From positions 11,060,527 through 11,124,526 of the forward strand of contig OW203726.1 in assembly GCA_934045075.1 (NCBI GenBank): a stretch of DNA of 64,000 nt, given 5' to 3'. Shown here piece by piece: positions 42,958 to 54,545 of the stretch (positions are counted from its first letter, which is position 1; each line of letters starts with the position of its first letter). The translations under genes and the position numbers were made by a program. Source of the stretch: Yponomeuta sedellus (Eukaryota; Arthropoda; Insecta; Lepidoptera; Yponomeutidae). Under the pieces are notes generated by a model. That model was not told the origin of the DNA. It saw nothing but the letters and a program-made list of their open reading frames with translations, and made no database searches.

Positions 42958-43868
42958 TGTTAACATTTAATTGTTATTACTGGACCAATGTTGTTTAATG
43001 TTGATTGATGTAACGATATGCCTACCTAATAGGTATTACTTAATTTTATTGCCATCCTTATACTATATGCAGAGGGTGATATGGGAAAACAAATAACTGG
43101 CTTAATTATGCGAGTGATTTGTAACCAAGCAGATCCTTTTTGTGTCACTCTGTATATAACTTTATTCTTAACAAAATGTAACTTCCATGTGTTTTGGAAA
43201 TCTATATTCTTTCATGCTTTGTCTCGATCTGTCTTTGTTAACTTGATATTTCCAAACATTGTACCTAGCTATGAAACTTCGTTACTTCTTACGCGAATTA
43301 CGACTTGCTTTGGGGCCTTACGGAGACTACATCAGTCTTTCAACATCATCGAACCGCGTTGTCATCGTCAAAATCTTGAAAATATGAGGCGAAAGCATTT
43401 GCTTGCTAATCTTAACAAATGGCAATAATATTTTAGAATTTAAGGGCGTAATCTCGTTACGGAGATCTTAGTGACTAACTTCCTGTATGTAAATTTAATC
43501 ATTTAACTGTTTTAAAACTACTTCTATTAAGCACTTTTCTACTCGAATCCGTATTATTCCTGTATAAAAAAAAGTAATTACATAGGAAAATAAGTGAGAA
43601 GAGGTTTCATAGATATTTGCTTGTTATTTTATCACAATTCTAAACGATGCATAGCTAACCATTGTAGATGAGTTACCTACTTTAGTTTAGCTCGAGCTAT
43701 GTGAGAACGACAAAAGCCAACAAGCCCATGGTGTTGTGAGCTGTAGAGAATAAGGCCTATACTTAAGTATTTTAAGGGGAACCATTAGGTTAACTCGCGC
43801 CACCATTGAAAAAACCATAGTAGATATCTTGTTTTACAGGTCGTTTTGAAAAACGTGTCTGACTTTAC
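42958..43868. other. Intergenic region, no gene assigned
   Basis: Holds a 115-residue frame at 43081-43428 with no recognised pattern and, at 43773-43820, one end of the MITE family of 34630-34985. Confidence 0.4.
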
Positions 43869-44143
43869 TCCGAAGTTTTTTTGTCCATTTTTTCTCCAAA
43901 ATTATGTAGATTTTGAAATAGACACCTAGTTTGAATTGTAACGTTCATAAAGCCATGTATTCACTAGGCGACAAATTGTCGCAGAACATGTCTAGGAACA
44001 CTGTTTCTACGTGTCGATGTCGCCGCGACGTCGCGCTGTATTCTGCGACGTCGCATGGGACATTGCAGCGACATCTACGTGTCGCAGATTGTGTACCGTA
44101 TTCTGTCTCAGGAGCCAGAATTTCCTGCGACATCAGTCGGGCG

Positions 44144-44998
44144 CAGTGTGACCATATGTGGCAGTTTCCTGCCTTTTGGGCAGGATTCGACCCCTCTTAA
44201 TTTAACCTCTGGCAAATTTTGTGGCAGTTTTCGGCAGTATTGAACTAAAGCCCTATTAAGCAAGGCATAAAATAAAAATTGCTTGTAACCCTGTCGATAT
44301 ATAAACACATTGATTTGTGCAATGCTCTTCTTGGGGACACCCCCGATATTCACCTTCTTACATTTCTAGTTCTAATGTTGGCAGCAGTGAGTTTTGTAAG
44401 AGTTTTGCCTCTTTAGTTTGCATAGTTCGTTCTTTTTTGTTTCGTCAGGCAGAAATCAGAGTAGGATCTTCATACACCAGCCATCGTTATTCGTTGGTTT
44501 TGAGAGTCACTGTTTTAACAAAGGACACGGAGTAAACGAACGACCGTACCACCCGGAGTGGGAACAATATCCATTGCTTTCTTCATGGATATATAAAGCC
44601 AAAGACGATCCAGATGTTTCGTTTTGTAAAGTCTGCAATATCAAATTAGTTACACAACTGTCTGCTCTGAAAGAACATGCAACAACTAACAAACACACGA
44701 AGAATATGTCTGGGTACAGTCATCGGTGAGTTAGTGTACCTAATCATTATTAATTAAAAAAATACCTATAGTGTCATTATACACTGTAAAGTTTTTTTAT
44801 TTGTTCAATAAAAGTACAATATTCTGTATGTATCTAGCAAAATGTTTTCTTTTGTGACCACAAATAAAGAAACCTATCAGGCCATACGCATCTTCATAAA
44901 GGTAGGTACCTAATTAAAGTTGGCATTTTCTTTGGTGTTGTTGGGCAGTTTTTCAGCTTATATAAGGCAGGATTCGTATTTTGAAGTTGGTCACACTG
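44144..44998 (+). mobile_element. hAT element with perfect 8-bp target duplication
   Basis: TIRs CAGTGTGACCA and TGGTCACACTG bound 855 bp, flanked on both sides by GTCGGGCG (44136-44143 and 44999-45006). Eight-bp duplications and CAG-starting TIRs are diagnostic of the hAT superfamily. It lies inside the Harbinger element. The transposase catalytic part is missing, so it is non-autonomous. Confidence 0.9.
44545..44725 (+). CDS. BED-like zinc-finger exon inside the hAT element
   Basis: An open frame encodes YHPEWEQYPLLSSW, KDDPDVSFCKVCNIKLV and LKEHATTNKHTKNM, that is C-x2-C ... H-x5-H. It ends at a good donor (CATCG, then GTGAGT). This is the N-terminal DNA-binding finger common at the start of hAT-like transposases. 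The catalytic exons that should follow are absent, so it is a fragment of a transposase gene. Confidence 0.65.
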
Positions 44999-45540
44999 GT
45001 CGGGCGACAGGTGTCCCCGAGTGTAGACGCGTCTGCGATTTGTTTTTCAACATGCCCGTAGAGTGGAAGCCCGTTGAGTTCAATAAGTTTTAGCAATGAA
45101 GCAGTGCTAAAACTTATTGAACTAAACCAATGGATGGTTGTGGGACACCAATAGCAGTGATTATAAAAACAAAATAAAGAAAAATGATCCATCAAACATT
45201 CGAAGATCACGTAAAATATTCACTCTGCTTTCTCTTTGTGCCAAGTAGTTTCGCACCCACAACCTTTTCTTTTTATAACGTCTTGGTCCACCCAATCGAC
45301 AATTAATATTATATAATAATATGTACGCAGCACTAACTGCTACGACTTCCTCGGGCGACATCTCCACGACGATGATTGGTGTGGACACTGGACAGGGAAA
45401 ATGTCTCGCGACATGTTGCTAACATGTTCCGAGAACACGCACCGTAGATGTTCTGGCACATGTCTCGCGACTTGTCTCCTAGTGAAATCGTGGCTTTAAG
45501 CCGCAGTTTCTGCGCTACTTTGAATAAAACCTTTTCATTT

Positions 45541-46144
45541 CATATTAATAGTGTTACTTTGGACCCATGGTCGTGAAACTAAAGCAAAAAATCTAGGACT
45601 AGATAGCGAAAACGCGAAAACCCCTGTTTTAGTATAAATGCTACCTAGTATAACATACTTCATAAAAATCGCTATTAACACGACTGAGAGACCTACTTTA
45701 AAAAAGACACTGATGGCGCCCCTTAAACTATTTTTGTTACTCCTACGTGAACTCTGTCGTAATTGTATTGTAAACATGTTAGTTGCTCCTGTGATAGCTT
45801 ATTAGGTCCCAAGTGAGAAAATATAGTAATAAAGCAGAGTTACCGCCAAAATGCGCAATTAATACTACACGCCCAATTGAATTTTGCTACGACTATTAGC
45901 ATTTATTTTGGCGTTTATAAACATTTAAAGCATTTATAAACCATTTGCGTTTAATGGAATAGATATTCTTCTACGTCGAGCAACGATTTATTGAAAGCTA
46001 TGACTTTAGTAAATATTAATTTAATTTATTTAAAATTATAGCGACCAACAACCAAACGTCACTGGTACATCCATTAAAGAGGTTACGACAAAGGTACAAT
46101 TCCAGGTGACGAAGCTTTAAAATATCCTAATAGGTACATATTTC
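45541..46144. other. Intergenic region, nothing recognised
   Basis: AT rich, with no splice-consistent frame or repeat structure. Confidence 0.5.
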
Positions 46145-46690
46145 CCTTTCGGCCGCCATGGCAACTAAACTTCGCAACCGGTTGTGAAAAACGAATTTTT
46201 ATTCTTTGTCGGCAACTACATAGTTGCGAATAAAGATTTTTTTTACACGCAACTAGTTGCCAACAAGGAATTTTTCAAAAACTAAGCGGAATCGATTTTA
46301 TTCTTACGCAACCATGTAGTAATGTACTTAGTCCTCATCTAATACAATAATATAACAAACACTGATCTATAAGTTTATTTAAAACTAACCCTGGCCAGTA
46401 ATTGTATTTATATACGGATTGACCACAAATATTGTCAACAAATGAATAAAACTTAAAATAAAAGCGACAGAAGTGTCGCAACTAGTTGCCAAGAAACAAT
46501 ATAAAATCCTTTTTCACAACTGGTTGAGAAACTCAGTTGCCATGGCGGATAAAGTATTCTTTGTTGGCAACTAGTTGCGAATAAAGATAAAAAATCTTTG
46601 TTCGCAACTAGTTGCCGACAAAGAATAAAAATTCCTTGTTCACAACCGGTTGCGAAATTTAGTTGGCATGACGGCCGAAAGGCATATTTC
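46145..46690. mobile_element. Fold-back element built of 12-bp palindromes
   Basis: CGGCCGCCATGGCAACTAAA on the left is mirrored by TTTAGTTGGCATGACGGCCG on the right, and the inversion runs inward about 130 bp with gaps. Inside, the word GCAACTAGTTGC or close variants (GCAACCGGTTGC, CACAACTGGTTGAG) occurs about eight times, each alternating with AATAAAGAT or its complement. No coding capacity. Confidence 0.75.
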
Positions 46691-47567
46691 GAACAAAACA
46701 CAAACTAATGGGTTTGTGCTTGTTCGAAATATGTAGCTATATACGTGATGGCGTATTGCGCATTTTAAAGGTAACCATGTATACGTAGCTTAGATCGAAG
46801 ATAGTCCATATTATATCCTAAACACGATGCGGTAGACAGCTGATCAACCTTTATATTTTCATTCCGAATTCTTGTAAATGGGCAGAGTGTATGCATGTAA
46901 AGGTCACGCTGACCTCTGTTACTTATTAGATTTCGTATGTTACCAGACATTGCACCATTAATTATGTAATTGTTTGTTGGTTTACGAAGAGTCAGCCCAT
47001 CGGTTTTCACAATGTTGTTGTAAATAAGAAAATCAACATTTGTTTTGTTGAAACTAAATAATGTTAATAAGAAGATGGTTGCTCGATGTTTGTTGACCAA
47101 TAGAGAGGTAGTTTGTAGGTAATTTGAAAACAAGTAAAAGCTTTTAAAAAGGCGGCTGGTGATTTTCTTAGAAAGAGGGCTTTGTAATCTTGAATTTTTA
47201 ACTCCAATTGTTACCTACCTTTACTATAAGTACCGTTTTTAGTTAAATTTCTGACACTTATCATCACTAAAGCAACACGAAAATAATAATAAAATATAAT
47301 AATTAAAAACAGTTTTTTTTATTTCACACAACCTAACATGTTATTTACTTACAGCAAAAGAAAATAAATAGCTATATAAAGCCGAATATTGTACAACGAA
47401 ATTAGGTATAATTTTATAATATGAAGCACCTTTAAAAAAACGTATAGGACAGGTCAAGTTAAACGATAAATAATGGTGATAAAGATTTCTCTGCTTAACT
47501 GATACTTTTCATAATAAACCGTGTACTATTATTATAAAACCTCAATGATAGTTTGATCTTGACAACC
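46691..47567. other. Intergenic region with an unrecognised frame
   Basis: A 122-residue minus-strand frame (47133-46765) has no recognised domain, no splice context and ordinary AT-rich codon use. I do not call it a gene. Confidence 0.4.
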
Positions 47568-47580
47568 ACTTTAGTTCTAC

Positions 47581-47978
47581 CTAAGTATTTAGAGGCTAAA
47601 AATTCCACCCATGCTGGGACTCGAACCCGCGACCTCTGCCCTTTAAATAGGTTTTTAAAAATTGTCCTTAGCACGGGTTAGCGGATTCAAAAGAATATAA
47701 TAATTCCGATGTAAAACCTAACTGCAAAGTAGGTACTCGGGGCTGCAAGTGATGCAAATTACTTCAGCCAGATGTTGCTGCCTGTAAGTAATACAGAGGT
47801 TCGAAATTTCACTGATGTCGGTAGTCGCCCATTAGCTCAGTTGGGAGAGCGCTGGCACGGTTAGCCAGAGGTCGCGGGTTCGAGTCCCAGCATGGGTGGA
47901 ATTTTTTTAGTCTCTAAATAGGTTTTTTAATAACTGTCCTCGAAATAATGCACGGGTTAGTGCATTAAAAATAATATA
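47581..47978 (+). mobile_element. Palindromic tRNA-SINE with 13-bp target duplication
   Basis: Perfect flanking repeats ACTTTAGTTCTAC at 47568-47580 and 47979-47991. The antisense arm is short (ends at GACCTCTG) and is followed by part of a second tail; then comes the family spacer (CTGCAAGTGATGCAAATTAC, CAGCCAGATG), then a full sense arm GCCCATTAGCTCAGTTGGG with GGGTTCGAGTCCC and tail. The sense arm folds as a tRNA-like cloverleaf. Confidence 0.88.
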
Positions 47979-47991
47979 ACTTTAGTTCTAC

Positions 47992-49371
47992 GACTTTTTT
48001 ACTTAGATTTCTGTTTACTGAACCCAACAGACTACATAATTTTAATATATTCGTGCTTTAAGTGCTTTTAGTAAATCGCAACTCTTAGTAAATAGTTGTC
48101 TTACATAGAAGAATGTCCATTCTATGTAACACATTCAGTTTTAAGTATATTATGAGCAAGTCATTCAGAGTAACACTACACATACTTCTCATTTCTGCTG
48201 CATTAATTCTACTTCCTTGATTCTTTTGCCACACCCAAGTCTCGCTATCATATATAAATGTAAGTGAAAAGTTACATAAGACCGGTATTAAAATATATTT
48301 TTTAGTTTTTTTTAAATATCTTTTATGGTATTAATTACAATCCTCCACCAACCCGGGCCTTGCCTATGTGGTGGAGTATGGCCTAACCTTCCTGCGATGC
48401 AGGAAGAGACCCGGGCCTTAGAAGTGGGGACATACAAAGGGTTGATATCATGGTAATAGTACAATGTTATATACAACCTGATTTTGACTCAAGTTCCCCT
48501 TTATTTAAGAAATACAAAAGAATTGAGGATTCACTTAGTCAATACTTATGTTCTGTCACGCTCGTCACAGCTCTACAGCTACAGACTGTTGACTGTAGCC
48601 TACAGTTAAGTATTTATTTAGCAAAATTCTCAATTCAGAAACTGGCCCCATGTATCGTTTGTCTTTAACATAGGTAAGTTACAGTCTCTATGCATATGTT
48701 GTCATCATGTAATACATTATATAATATATGAGGTTGGACGTTAAAACTCTAGAATCATTTCCTTCGTCTGAGCATCGTTGCTTTATACCATACGTACAGG
48801 ACATATTTAAAAACTTAGGAAAAGTCACCATGAAGCAAAATTTTTTTTTGTGATCTTCGGATCACTATAACAGCGAAAATTAAAGTTTCTCTAATAATAA
48901 AAAACTTATTATATTTAGTTTTTCATTGATTTCTAAAAGTTTTCTTATGAGACAACTTGTTGTGACGTTATAGTTCGATCACGGTTATAATATATTATGA
49001 AATGTATTAGTAGTAGGTAAAAAATTATTACGTTATTTACCTTTTAACACAACAGCTCCAATATTAAAATATTTTTTTAATATAAGTTCTCCGTTACATA
49101 TTAAAAGTTCAGTTAGAAAAGTTTTAAAATAAGGTACACAGTACTTACAGAAGTATGTAGTAAGTTTCTATATTTCTATACAGTTAAACGTATAGAAATA
49201 TAAACTTGCTTACACAATCATGATCGTTAAAAATATTTCAATTCATATTTACATATTTTACGTCCTATTAAAAGGGCACTTAATTATACATGGCTCAAGT
49301 GACTTAATAAGTAGGTAACGATAAGCCTAAAAAGACTGTTATTTTATAAATTTTTAAGTTTAGTTTCCTGC
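47992..49371. other. Intergenic region with one SINE; no gene
   Basis: Apart from the SINE 3' end at 48343-48448 this is AT-rich sequence without coding signal, lying downstream of CLCC1. Confidence 0.5.
48343..48448 (+). mobile_element. SINE 3'-end fragment
   Basis: AATCCTCCACCAACCCGGGC, GTGGAGTATGGCCTAACCTT and GCAGGAAGAGACCC match the SINE at 138-380. Flanks ATGGTATTA and ATGGTAATA may be an aged target duplication. Confidence 0.7.
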
Positions 49372-49377
49372 TTTATT
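49372..49377 (-). terminator. Polyadenylation signal of CLCC1
   Basis: AATAAA on the minus strand, about 78 bp past the CLCC1 stop. Confidence 0.55.
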
Positions 49378-49454
49378 AATTGGTTAATCGTATGACTTTG
49401 ACGCGGAGACGTGTCGGACGTAGGTTGCTGAGGAGCATGGCAGCAATCCCAATT

Positions 49455-52400
49455 TTATCTTTTAGCCTCTTTTTTTTCGTTACTAGATTTATTGTTGTTA
49501 ACCATTTGATCCCCACGCGCATGTATGCTTCGATATCGGCCATTAGAGGCCATCTTCTCCCTAGAATCGGCACTGGCTAGCTCTGACAATCTACCAGTGC
49601 TAGCGGATTTATGCAAAGTTATGCCTTTATTTTGATTAAAACTTTTTTGTTCTTGTTTCGGCCAAACTTGTTTCTGTGCTGCTTTTGCACATACATTCAG
49701 TAGTTTCTCAAGATTTGCTCCGCTTATCCTGTCTTCTGTTCCAGTAACAGGTCTACTGTCACTGAACTGAGACTGCGTATGCGTGTGCTTCCCTCCACTG
49801 ATGCCAATATTAATTAAACCAGCTAAGAAACTAATATTAAATGGTATTCTCAGAACGAAGTTGAATAATATCATGATGAGAAATACTAACAGCAGTACAT
49901 TGATAACTATAACGAGAATGGAGAACACCACTTTGTCCAGAGGGTACCACAGGTCATCTGAAAATAGGAGAAGTTGTCGGTTTAGGATAAAGCAGTCTGC
50001 TTTATTTTGAGTGTGAATTAGCAGATTTCCATGAGATTTTCAGCTTTCCAAGTTGGGGTCATTCTTGATCTAAATATAGGTTGTTACTTTTGCTAAACTC
50101 TCTCTAGCCAGAGATTAGCCTACCACCTATTCTCAGACCTACCAAATATACATAGTTAGACCTGAGATTTCCGCACTTAGCCTCATGATTGGGCCATTGT
50201 ACGTAGTGGAGCTGTGAGTTTACTCCAGCCAGCCTATCTCTTTCCAGAAAGCCAGCAGTGCTCCGATGTCACTGCGGGCTTCCTGAAGGGACCCCGGCTT
50301 CCCAATGATGGCAGTCCGTTGCTTTTCCACGCATTCATATTGAATGGTCACGTGGGCGGGTGTTTCCTCTTCTTTGAGGCATCCCCGGCAAAGCGGGCTG
50401 TCGGTTAGACCCATATTGTAGAGATGTATGTTCAGTGAGCAGTGGCCTGTTAAGATTGCCACAGCTTTGCGCAGATTTTGTCTTCTCAGACGCAACAGGC
50501 TACGTGAAAGACGTTTCGAGATTGTTGGTAAAGCCTCCCTGGCTTGTCTACATTTGGTTTATATACCAAATATACATAAAAAATCATCAAAATCGCTGGA
50601 ACTGTTACGGTGGAATTCGATAAAAAACACAGTGACAAGATATCTTCATATATTCTGAGACAGACTTATTGCAAATGATAAATTCAAAATCTTACCTCCA
50701 TAAAATTTGTTCCAAAGTCCAATACATATCTAAGGAAGATCTCTTTAAGCCAACCAGATAAGGATTTAATGTTTTAAAAACACTCTTATAAACTCTGTAG
50801 TGTGTGGATATCTTACCGGTGATTCCATGCACCAAAGCTTTTACAGTAGAACTAAGTGCCAGCACAGGTTCAGAAATCAACATGGTGAAGAGCCTCATCC
50901 CAATTTTTACAGGATGCATGTGTTTGAAGAAAACCAGAGGGTCAGGTGCAGGGATATCGCACTGGGATGACCAGAAATGCCACCTGCATGTGTTCACTGC
51001 TGAGATGAACATATCATACTCATGCTGCTCAGCTTCCTGGAATGTAAGAAATGTTTGTTTATACAAACTATGGTCTCTTGCTACTTCTTTGACATAAGAG
51101 TGTTATAACTTTAGTAGTGGAAAACCCTGGTCTCTGCCTACCCCATGGAATGTAGGCGTGAATTTATGTAAAGTAATTTAACTTCAATAGTCGACAATCT
51201 ACAGTTACACTAATTTAATTAGTTTAACTGTAGATTGTCGACTATTGAAGTTAAATTACTAGATTAGATTAGTTCCTACTTTTCTAGAAGTTCTATTTTT
51301 AATTAATTAGGACACTACAGTTAAACTAAGTAAATTAGTGTAACTGTAGTGTCCTAATTAATTAAAAATAGAACTTCTAGAAAAGTAGGAACTAATCTAA
51401 ATAATTGTTGAACTAAAACTTTCGTAAGCACAACACACTGTAGACTTTTAGTCCGGATCGGAAGAGACCGACCAGGTTTCGCTCCGATTCGCAGAGCTTA
51501 ATCATGGTGAGCAGAGACAGAGCTTGCGTCGTCGGGTGCTTGTCTCACACATCGGACTCTTCCGATATAACAACACCTGTAAGTAGATCCGGACTAAAAG
51601 TCTTTAATCTAGATAAAACTTCACACTGCTAGTGAATAGCTAGATAGAGTGTATATGTGGTAGGTCTGAGAATAGGTTGTAGGCTGAATAATATAGACAA
51701 CAATGTTTGTGTGGTCAGCTAGTAATATTATACAAATCAGACACCCTCGGAGAGCAGTGGACAAATAAGGGTTGATAGATTAGGGGGATTATTGTTTACC
51801 TTATAAGAAATAAATGCTTCATATAAATATACAGTGATAAACCCAAATAAAATTATGTGTCTGTGCGACATATGATCCCAAGCATATCTGACTGCAAGAG
51901 CTGCAGCACAGCAAACCAGACACCAGGTGATGTATATCTGAAACAAAATTTACATGTACAAAAAACTTTATTGTAAGTAATGTAACTTTGTGTATGTTTA
52001 TAATAAATTGCTATATATGTAACGGTTTATGTAAGTATATTATTTTAAGTATAAGTATGTATATCAATATTAATATTTGCACCAACTCTCTATCGTAGGT
52101 TGTCTGGAAGAAATTACTCTAAGCAATAAGGCCGCCAATTGTACTGCATCTTTATAATTCTCTTATGTTTGTTTTTTTCCTGGTGTACAGTAAAGAATAT
52201 TCTTATCTTATCTTACAAGGTAATGTAGGTACATATGAAATAGCATCCACGCAACACGGTCACAAAATCCTACACCCAGTAGTTGGCTGAGGTGGGATCG
52301 TGATAATAATGATTAACACAATTACTAAAGCAGGTCTCAGACTAAGATGGCCCATGCTGTCATTAGACAAAGACATCACTGCAAGATTAAAGGGAAATAT

Positions 52401-53259
52401 CAATATCAACCCTTGTATGTCCCCACGGCTGGGGCACGGATCACTTCCTGCATTGCAGGAATGTTAGGTCATACATAATCCACCACGGGGGCCAAATCTG
52501 GGTTGGTGGAAAAGGAAATAAAAAATAATTAATTAGTAGATTAATGTAGTGAGAAGCTACATTAATCTAATAGTGTTTTCTATATTCTCTTAAGTCACTG
52601 GAAGCTGGAAGACAAGCTGGAAGTGCAGCAGCAAAATTAATTAATTAGTTTTTCAGAATTAAAGTTTTTAGAGGTTTGAAATGTAAGCAACCTTTTTATG
52701 TTACCTGATATTCCTCAATGTAAAACTGTACATAATCTGTCCAAGCCCATACAATTTTCTCCGTAATTGTTGGCTTAAGAATAGCTTCTTCGACATATCC
52801 TAAGGACCGCCTGTAGATGTCTTCAGAGAATGCATTATTTGATGCTAAGTAGTCGTTCAAAGACGTCCATCGCTCTTCAGAAAAATGCATTTGAATTGTG
52901 ACCTCCACACTATCATCTAAGTTTTTCTGAAAGAACAAAGACAAGTTTAGCAATAGGGGTGGTGAGTAAAGTTCGCGGGTGTTAATGGGTCTCGAATAAT
53001 TAATATGTACCTCAACATTTCCACCTTTCATGAGAATAGCCAGAATTCTTTTGTAAAACCATTCACTCATTCCAACACCATTATCACTTTGTATTTCTTT
53101 TCTCCGAGGAGATAGCCTTAAGTCTGGCGGAACATTGTCGTCGTTGACCTTCGTTGAAGATGTTACTTCTTCGTAATTCCATGGATCTGGTCCATATTGA
53201 GCATTAATGCACTGGTTTGCTAACACAGCTAAACATAAGAGAAATGCGATTCTGTACAT
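49455..53259 (-). CDS. CLCC1: CLCC1-like chloride channel / ER membrane protein
   Basis: Four exons join in frame: 53259-52705, 51937-51800, 51036-50817 and 49957-49455, 471 residues. A signal peptide (MYRIAFLLCLAVLANQC) opens a luminal N-terminal part with SLNDYLASNNAFSED. Exon 2 gives two hydrophobic segments (WCLVCCAAALAV and IILFGFITVYLYEAF). Exon 3 carries WSSQCDIPAPDPLVFF and ISEPVLALSS followed by GITGK, which parallels the DDPCQ...VNP and TEPL...GKGTGEF blocks of vertebrate CLCC1. Exon 4 has a long hydrophobic segment (FSILVIVINVLLLVFLIMIL) and a polar Ser/Lys-rich cytosolic tail. CLCC1 is an ER anion channel or pore-related protein. The assignment rests on remembered motifs and topology. 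Introns hold a LINE RNase H fragment, MITEs, a double hairpin and a SINE. Confidence 0.82.
50220..50495 (-). mobile_element. LINE RNase H / C-terminal fragment
   Basis: Minus-strand frame with AVAILTGHCSLNIHLYNMGL, SPLCRGCLKEEETPAHV and FWKEIGWLE. TGH...HL...G...D..CR.C...ET..H is the zinc-knuckle-like C-terminus after the RNase H domain of R1/jockey-type retrotransposons. It sits in CLCC1 intron 3 in the gene's own orientation. No matching 5' part is near. Confidence 0.85.
51172..51398. repeat. Two adjacent near-perfect hairpins
   Basis: Hairpin 1 spans 51172-51260 (AGTAATTTAACTTCAATAGT mirrored by ACTATTGAAGTTAAATTACT). Hairpin 2 spans 51266-51398 (AGATTAGTTCCTACTTTTCT mirrored by AGAAAAGTAGGAACTAATCT). 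The loops of both contain CAGTTACACTAATTT or its complement, so the two are related. They lie in CLCC1 intron 2. Confidence 0.92.
51453..51602. mobile_element. MITE with AGACTTTTAGTCCGGATC ends
   Basis: The 18-bp end AGACTTTTAGTCCGGATC is inverted at the right end. The interior CCGACCAGGTTTCGCTCCGA, CGCAGAGCTTAATCATGG is shared with 56272-56440. A flank ACTAAAACTTTCGTAAGCAC precedes it and occurs inverted after the other copy. Confidence 0.8.
52030..52216 (+). mobile_element. 3' end of the LINE family seen at 14.5-15.6 kb
   Basis: GCAATAAGGCCGCCAATTGT, CTGGAAGAAATT and the tail ATTCTTATCTTATCTTAC match 15470-15590. Only the 3' UTR is present, antisense within CLCC1 intron 1. Confidence 0.85.
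52405..52515 (-). mobile_element. SINE 3'-end fragment, minus orientation
   Basis: Reverse complement carries TGGATTATGTATGACCTAAC, CCTGCAATGCAGGAAGTGAT and GGGGACATACAAGGGTTGAT, matching the SINE at 138-380. It lies in CLCC1 intron 1. Confidence 0.7.
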
Positions 53260-54117
53260 TGAAAATAAATTTTGCCTTCACGTTTATGGAATATAGACAT
53301 AAGTCACTGCTATGCCGTTAGGTGGCCTTTAGTTAGTACATTGCGATAATTTCCAACAACAAAACAAGATAAAAACACCAAATTCAAATTCACAGCAGGC
53401 ATTACAATTTTTTTTTTATCAGGCATTGCAAACAAAGAAGATCACAGAGCAGAAGCATGGATAGATTGGAATAACGCACGTCCCTATAACGCACACCCTG
53501 ATAACGCACGCCCCAATAATGTACAGCTAGAGTTGGGTCGCGGGAATATACCCGAAAGGTATATTCCCAGGTAAATACCCAAAACGGGTAAATACCTGGG
53601 TAAATACCCGAAATGGGTATTTATGTGGGTAAATACGTTTATTGGTGTTTTCGTTCGCTAAAATAGATTGCATTACCGTTAAATCCATTTTTACTCATGA
53701 GCCTCAGGACTATATTCAATATCTTTCATTCTTTTTTGACGAAAGAACGAAATCAGTATATCTCAAGAAAATAACTTTTTTGTGATGGACTTATTTCATG
53801 AATTATTGAGAAATTGTTAAAGATTCTTACTTATTAATTATCCGTCCGAGAGTAAATAACCATAAATATCAGTTTCTACTGAGTATTTAACGAAAACTGA
53901 CAGTAAATATTTTTAATTGGTTTTTTACAGTAAAATCTTTTAAATAGGGTCTTATTTGATCGGTATTGATGAGATCTTTGTTTAAACTTGGGAAGCATGG
54001 TCTGATGATAGCGCTGGAAGGTGTGTATGGGATCTCCTCAACGGATAGCAGTAGACTGTTTGAGTATGTACTTATTCGATTAGTATTTATGAGATCTTTG
54101 TTGAAACTTGGTGACAA

Positions 54118-54228
54118 GTCGCCCATTAGCTCAGTTGGAAAGAGCGCTGGCACGGATAGCCAGAAGTCACGGGTTCGAATCCCGGCATGGGTGGAATTTT
54201 TAGCCTCTAAATAGGTTTTTAAAACTGT
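54118..54228 (+). mobile_element. tRNA-SINE, single sense arm
   Basis: GCCCATTAGCTCAGTTGGAA, GCGCTGGCACGGATAGCCAG, CGGGTTCGAATCCCGG and GGGTGGAATTTTTAGCC, ending TAGGTTTTTAAAACTG. There is no antisense arm and no family tail; the joint coincides with the inner end of the fold-back arm. Confidence 0.8.
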
Positions 54229-54545
54229 CAAGAAAATAACTTTTTTGTGATGGACTTATTTCATGAATTATTGAGAGATTATTAAAGATTCTTACTTAGT
54301 AATTATTCGCCCGAGAGTAAATAACCATATATACCAGTTTCTACTGAGTATTTGTTCAATATCATTGTCGTTTAATGTTTCCATATAATGAGCTTCAATG
54401 TTTTAAAATACAACGAGGAGCTTGCATAAAAAAACATTTAAGAGTGGCATTAGGTACAAATTATTTTAAAGCAGTAAATATAATACTTCAATCATAAATT
54501 AACAATTTCAAATAATTTCTTGTATATTGAACCATAAGGTAATGA

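Larger units (their letters stand above)
43951..45496. mobile_element. PIF/Harbinger-like transposon, decayed, with nested hAT
   Basis: The ends are inverted: AGCCATGTATTCACTAGGCG on the left against AGCCACGATTTCACTAGGAG read from the right. TAA flanks both sides (43948-43950 and 45497-45499), and the empty site at 61256-61373 carries it once. On the minus strand near 45270-45330 a frame reads RRYKKKRLWVRNYLAQRES, the typical opening of Harbinger nucleases. On the plus strand near 45096-45140 a frame reads EAVLKLIELNQW, like the MADF partner protein. Without the nested element it is only about 0.7 kb, so it cannot encode full proteins. Confidence 0.85.
43869..45540 (+). mobile_element. Retroposed 3'-end element, interrupted by a 1.5-kb insertion
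   Basis: TTGTCCATTTTTTCTCC ... GACACCTAGTTTGAATTGTA at 43876-43950 continues at 45497-45540 with AAGCCGCAGTTTCTGCGCTA and AATAAAACCTTTTCATTT. The intact copy at 61256-61373 shows the same sequence without a break, which proves the insertion between. Confidence 0.8.

Noticed and set aside
43081..43428. 115-residue plus-strand frame as a gene
   Set aside because: No domain pattern; composition like the surrounding non-coding DNA.
46765..47133. 122-residue minus-strand frame as a gene
   Set aside because: No recognised pattern, no signal of splicing or codon bias, AT-rich intergenic setting.
47826..47900. A true tRNA gene
   Set aside because: The cloverleaf is good, but the base before the anticodon is C rather than T, the unit sits inside a duplication-bounded palindromic element, and a body and tail follow it.
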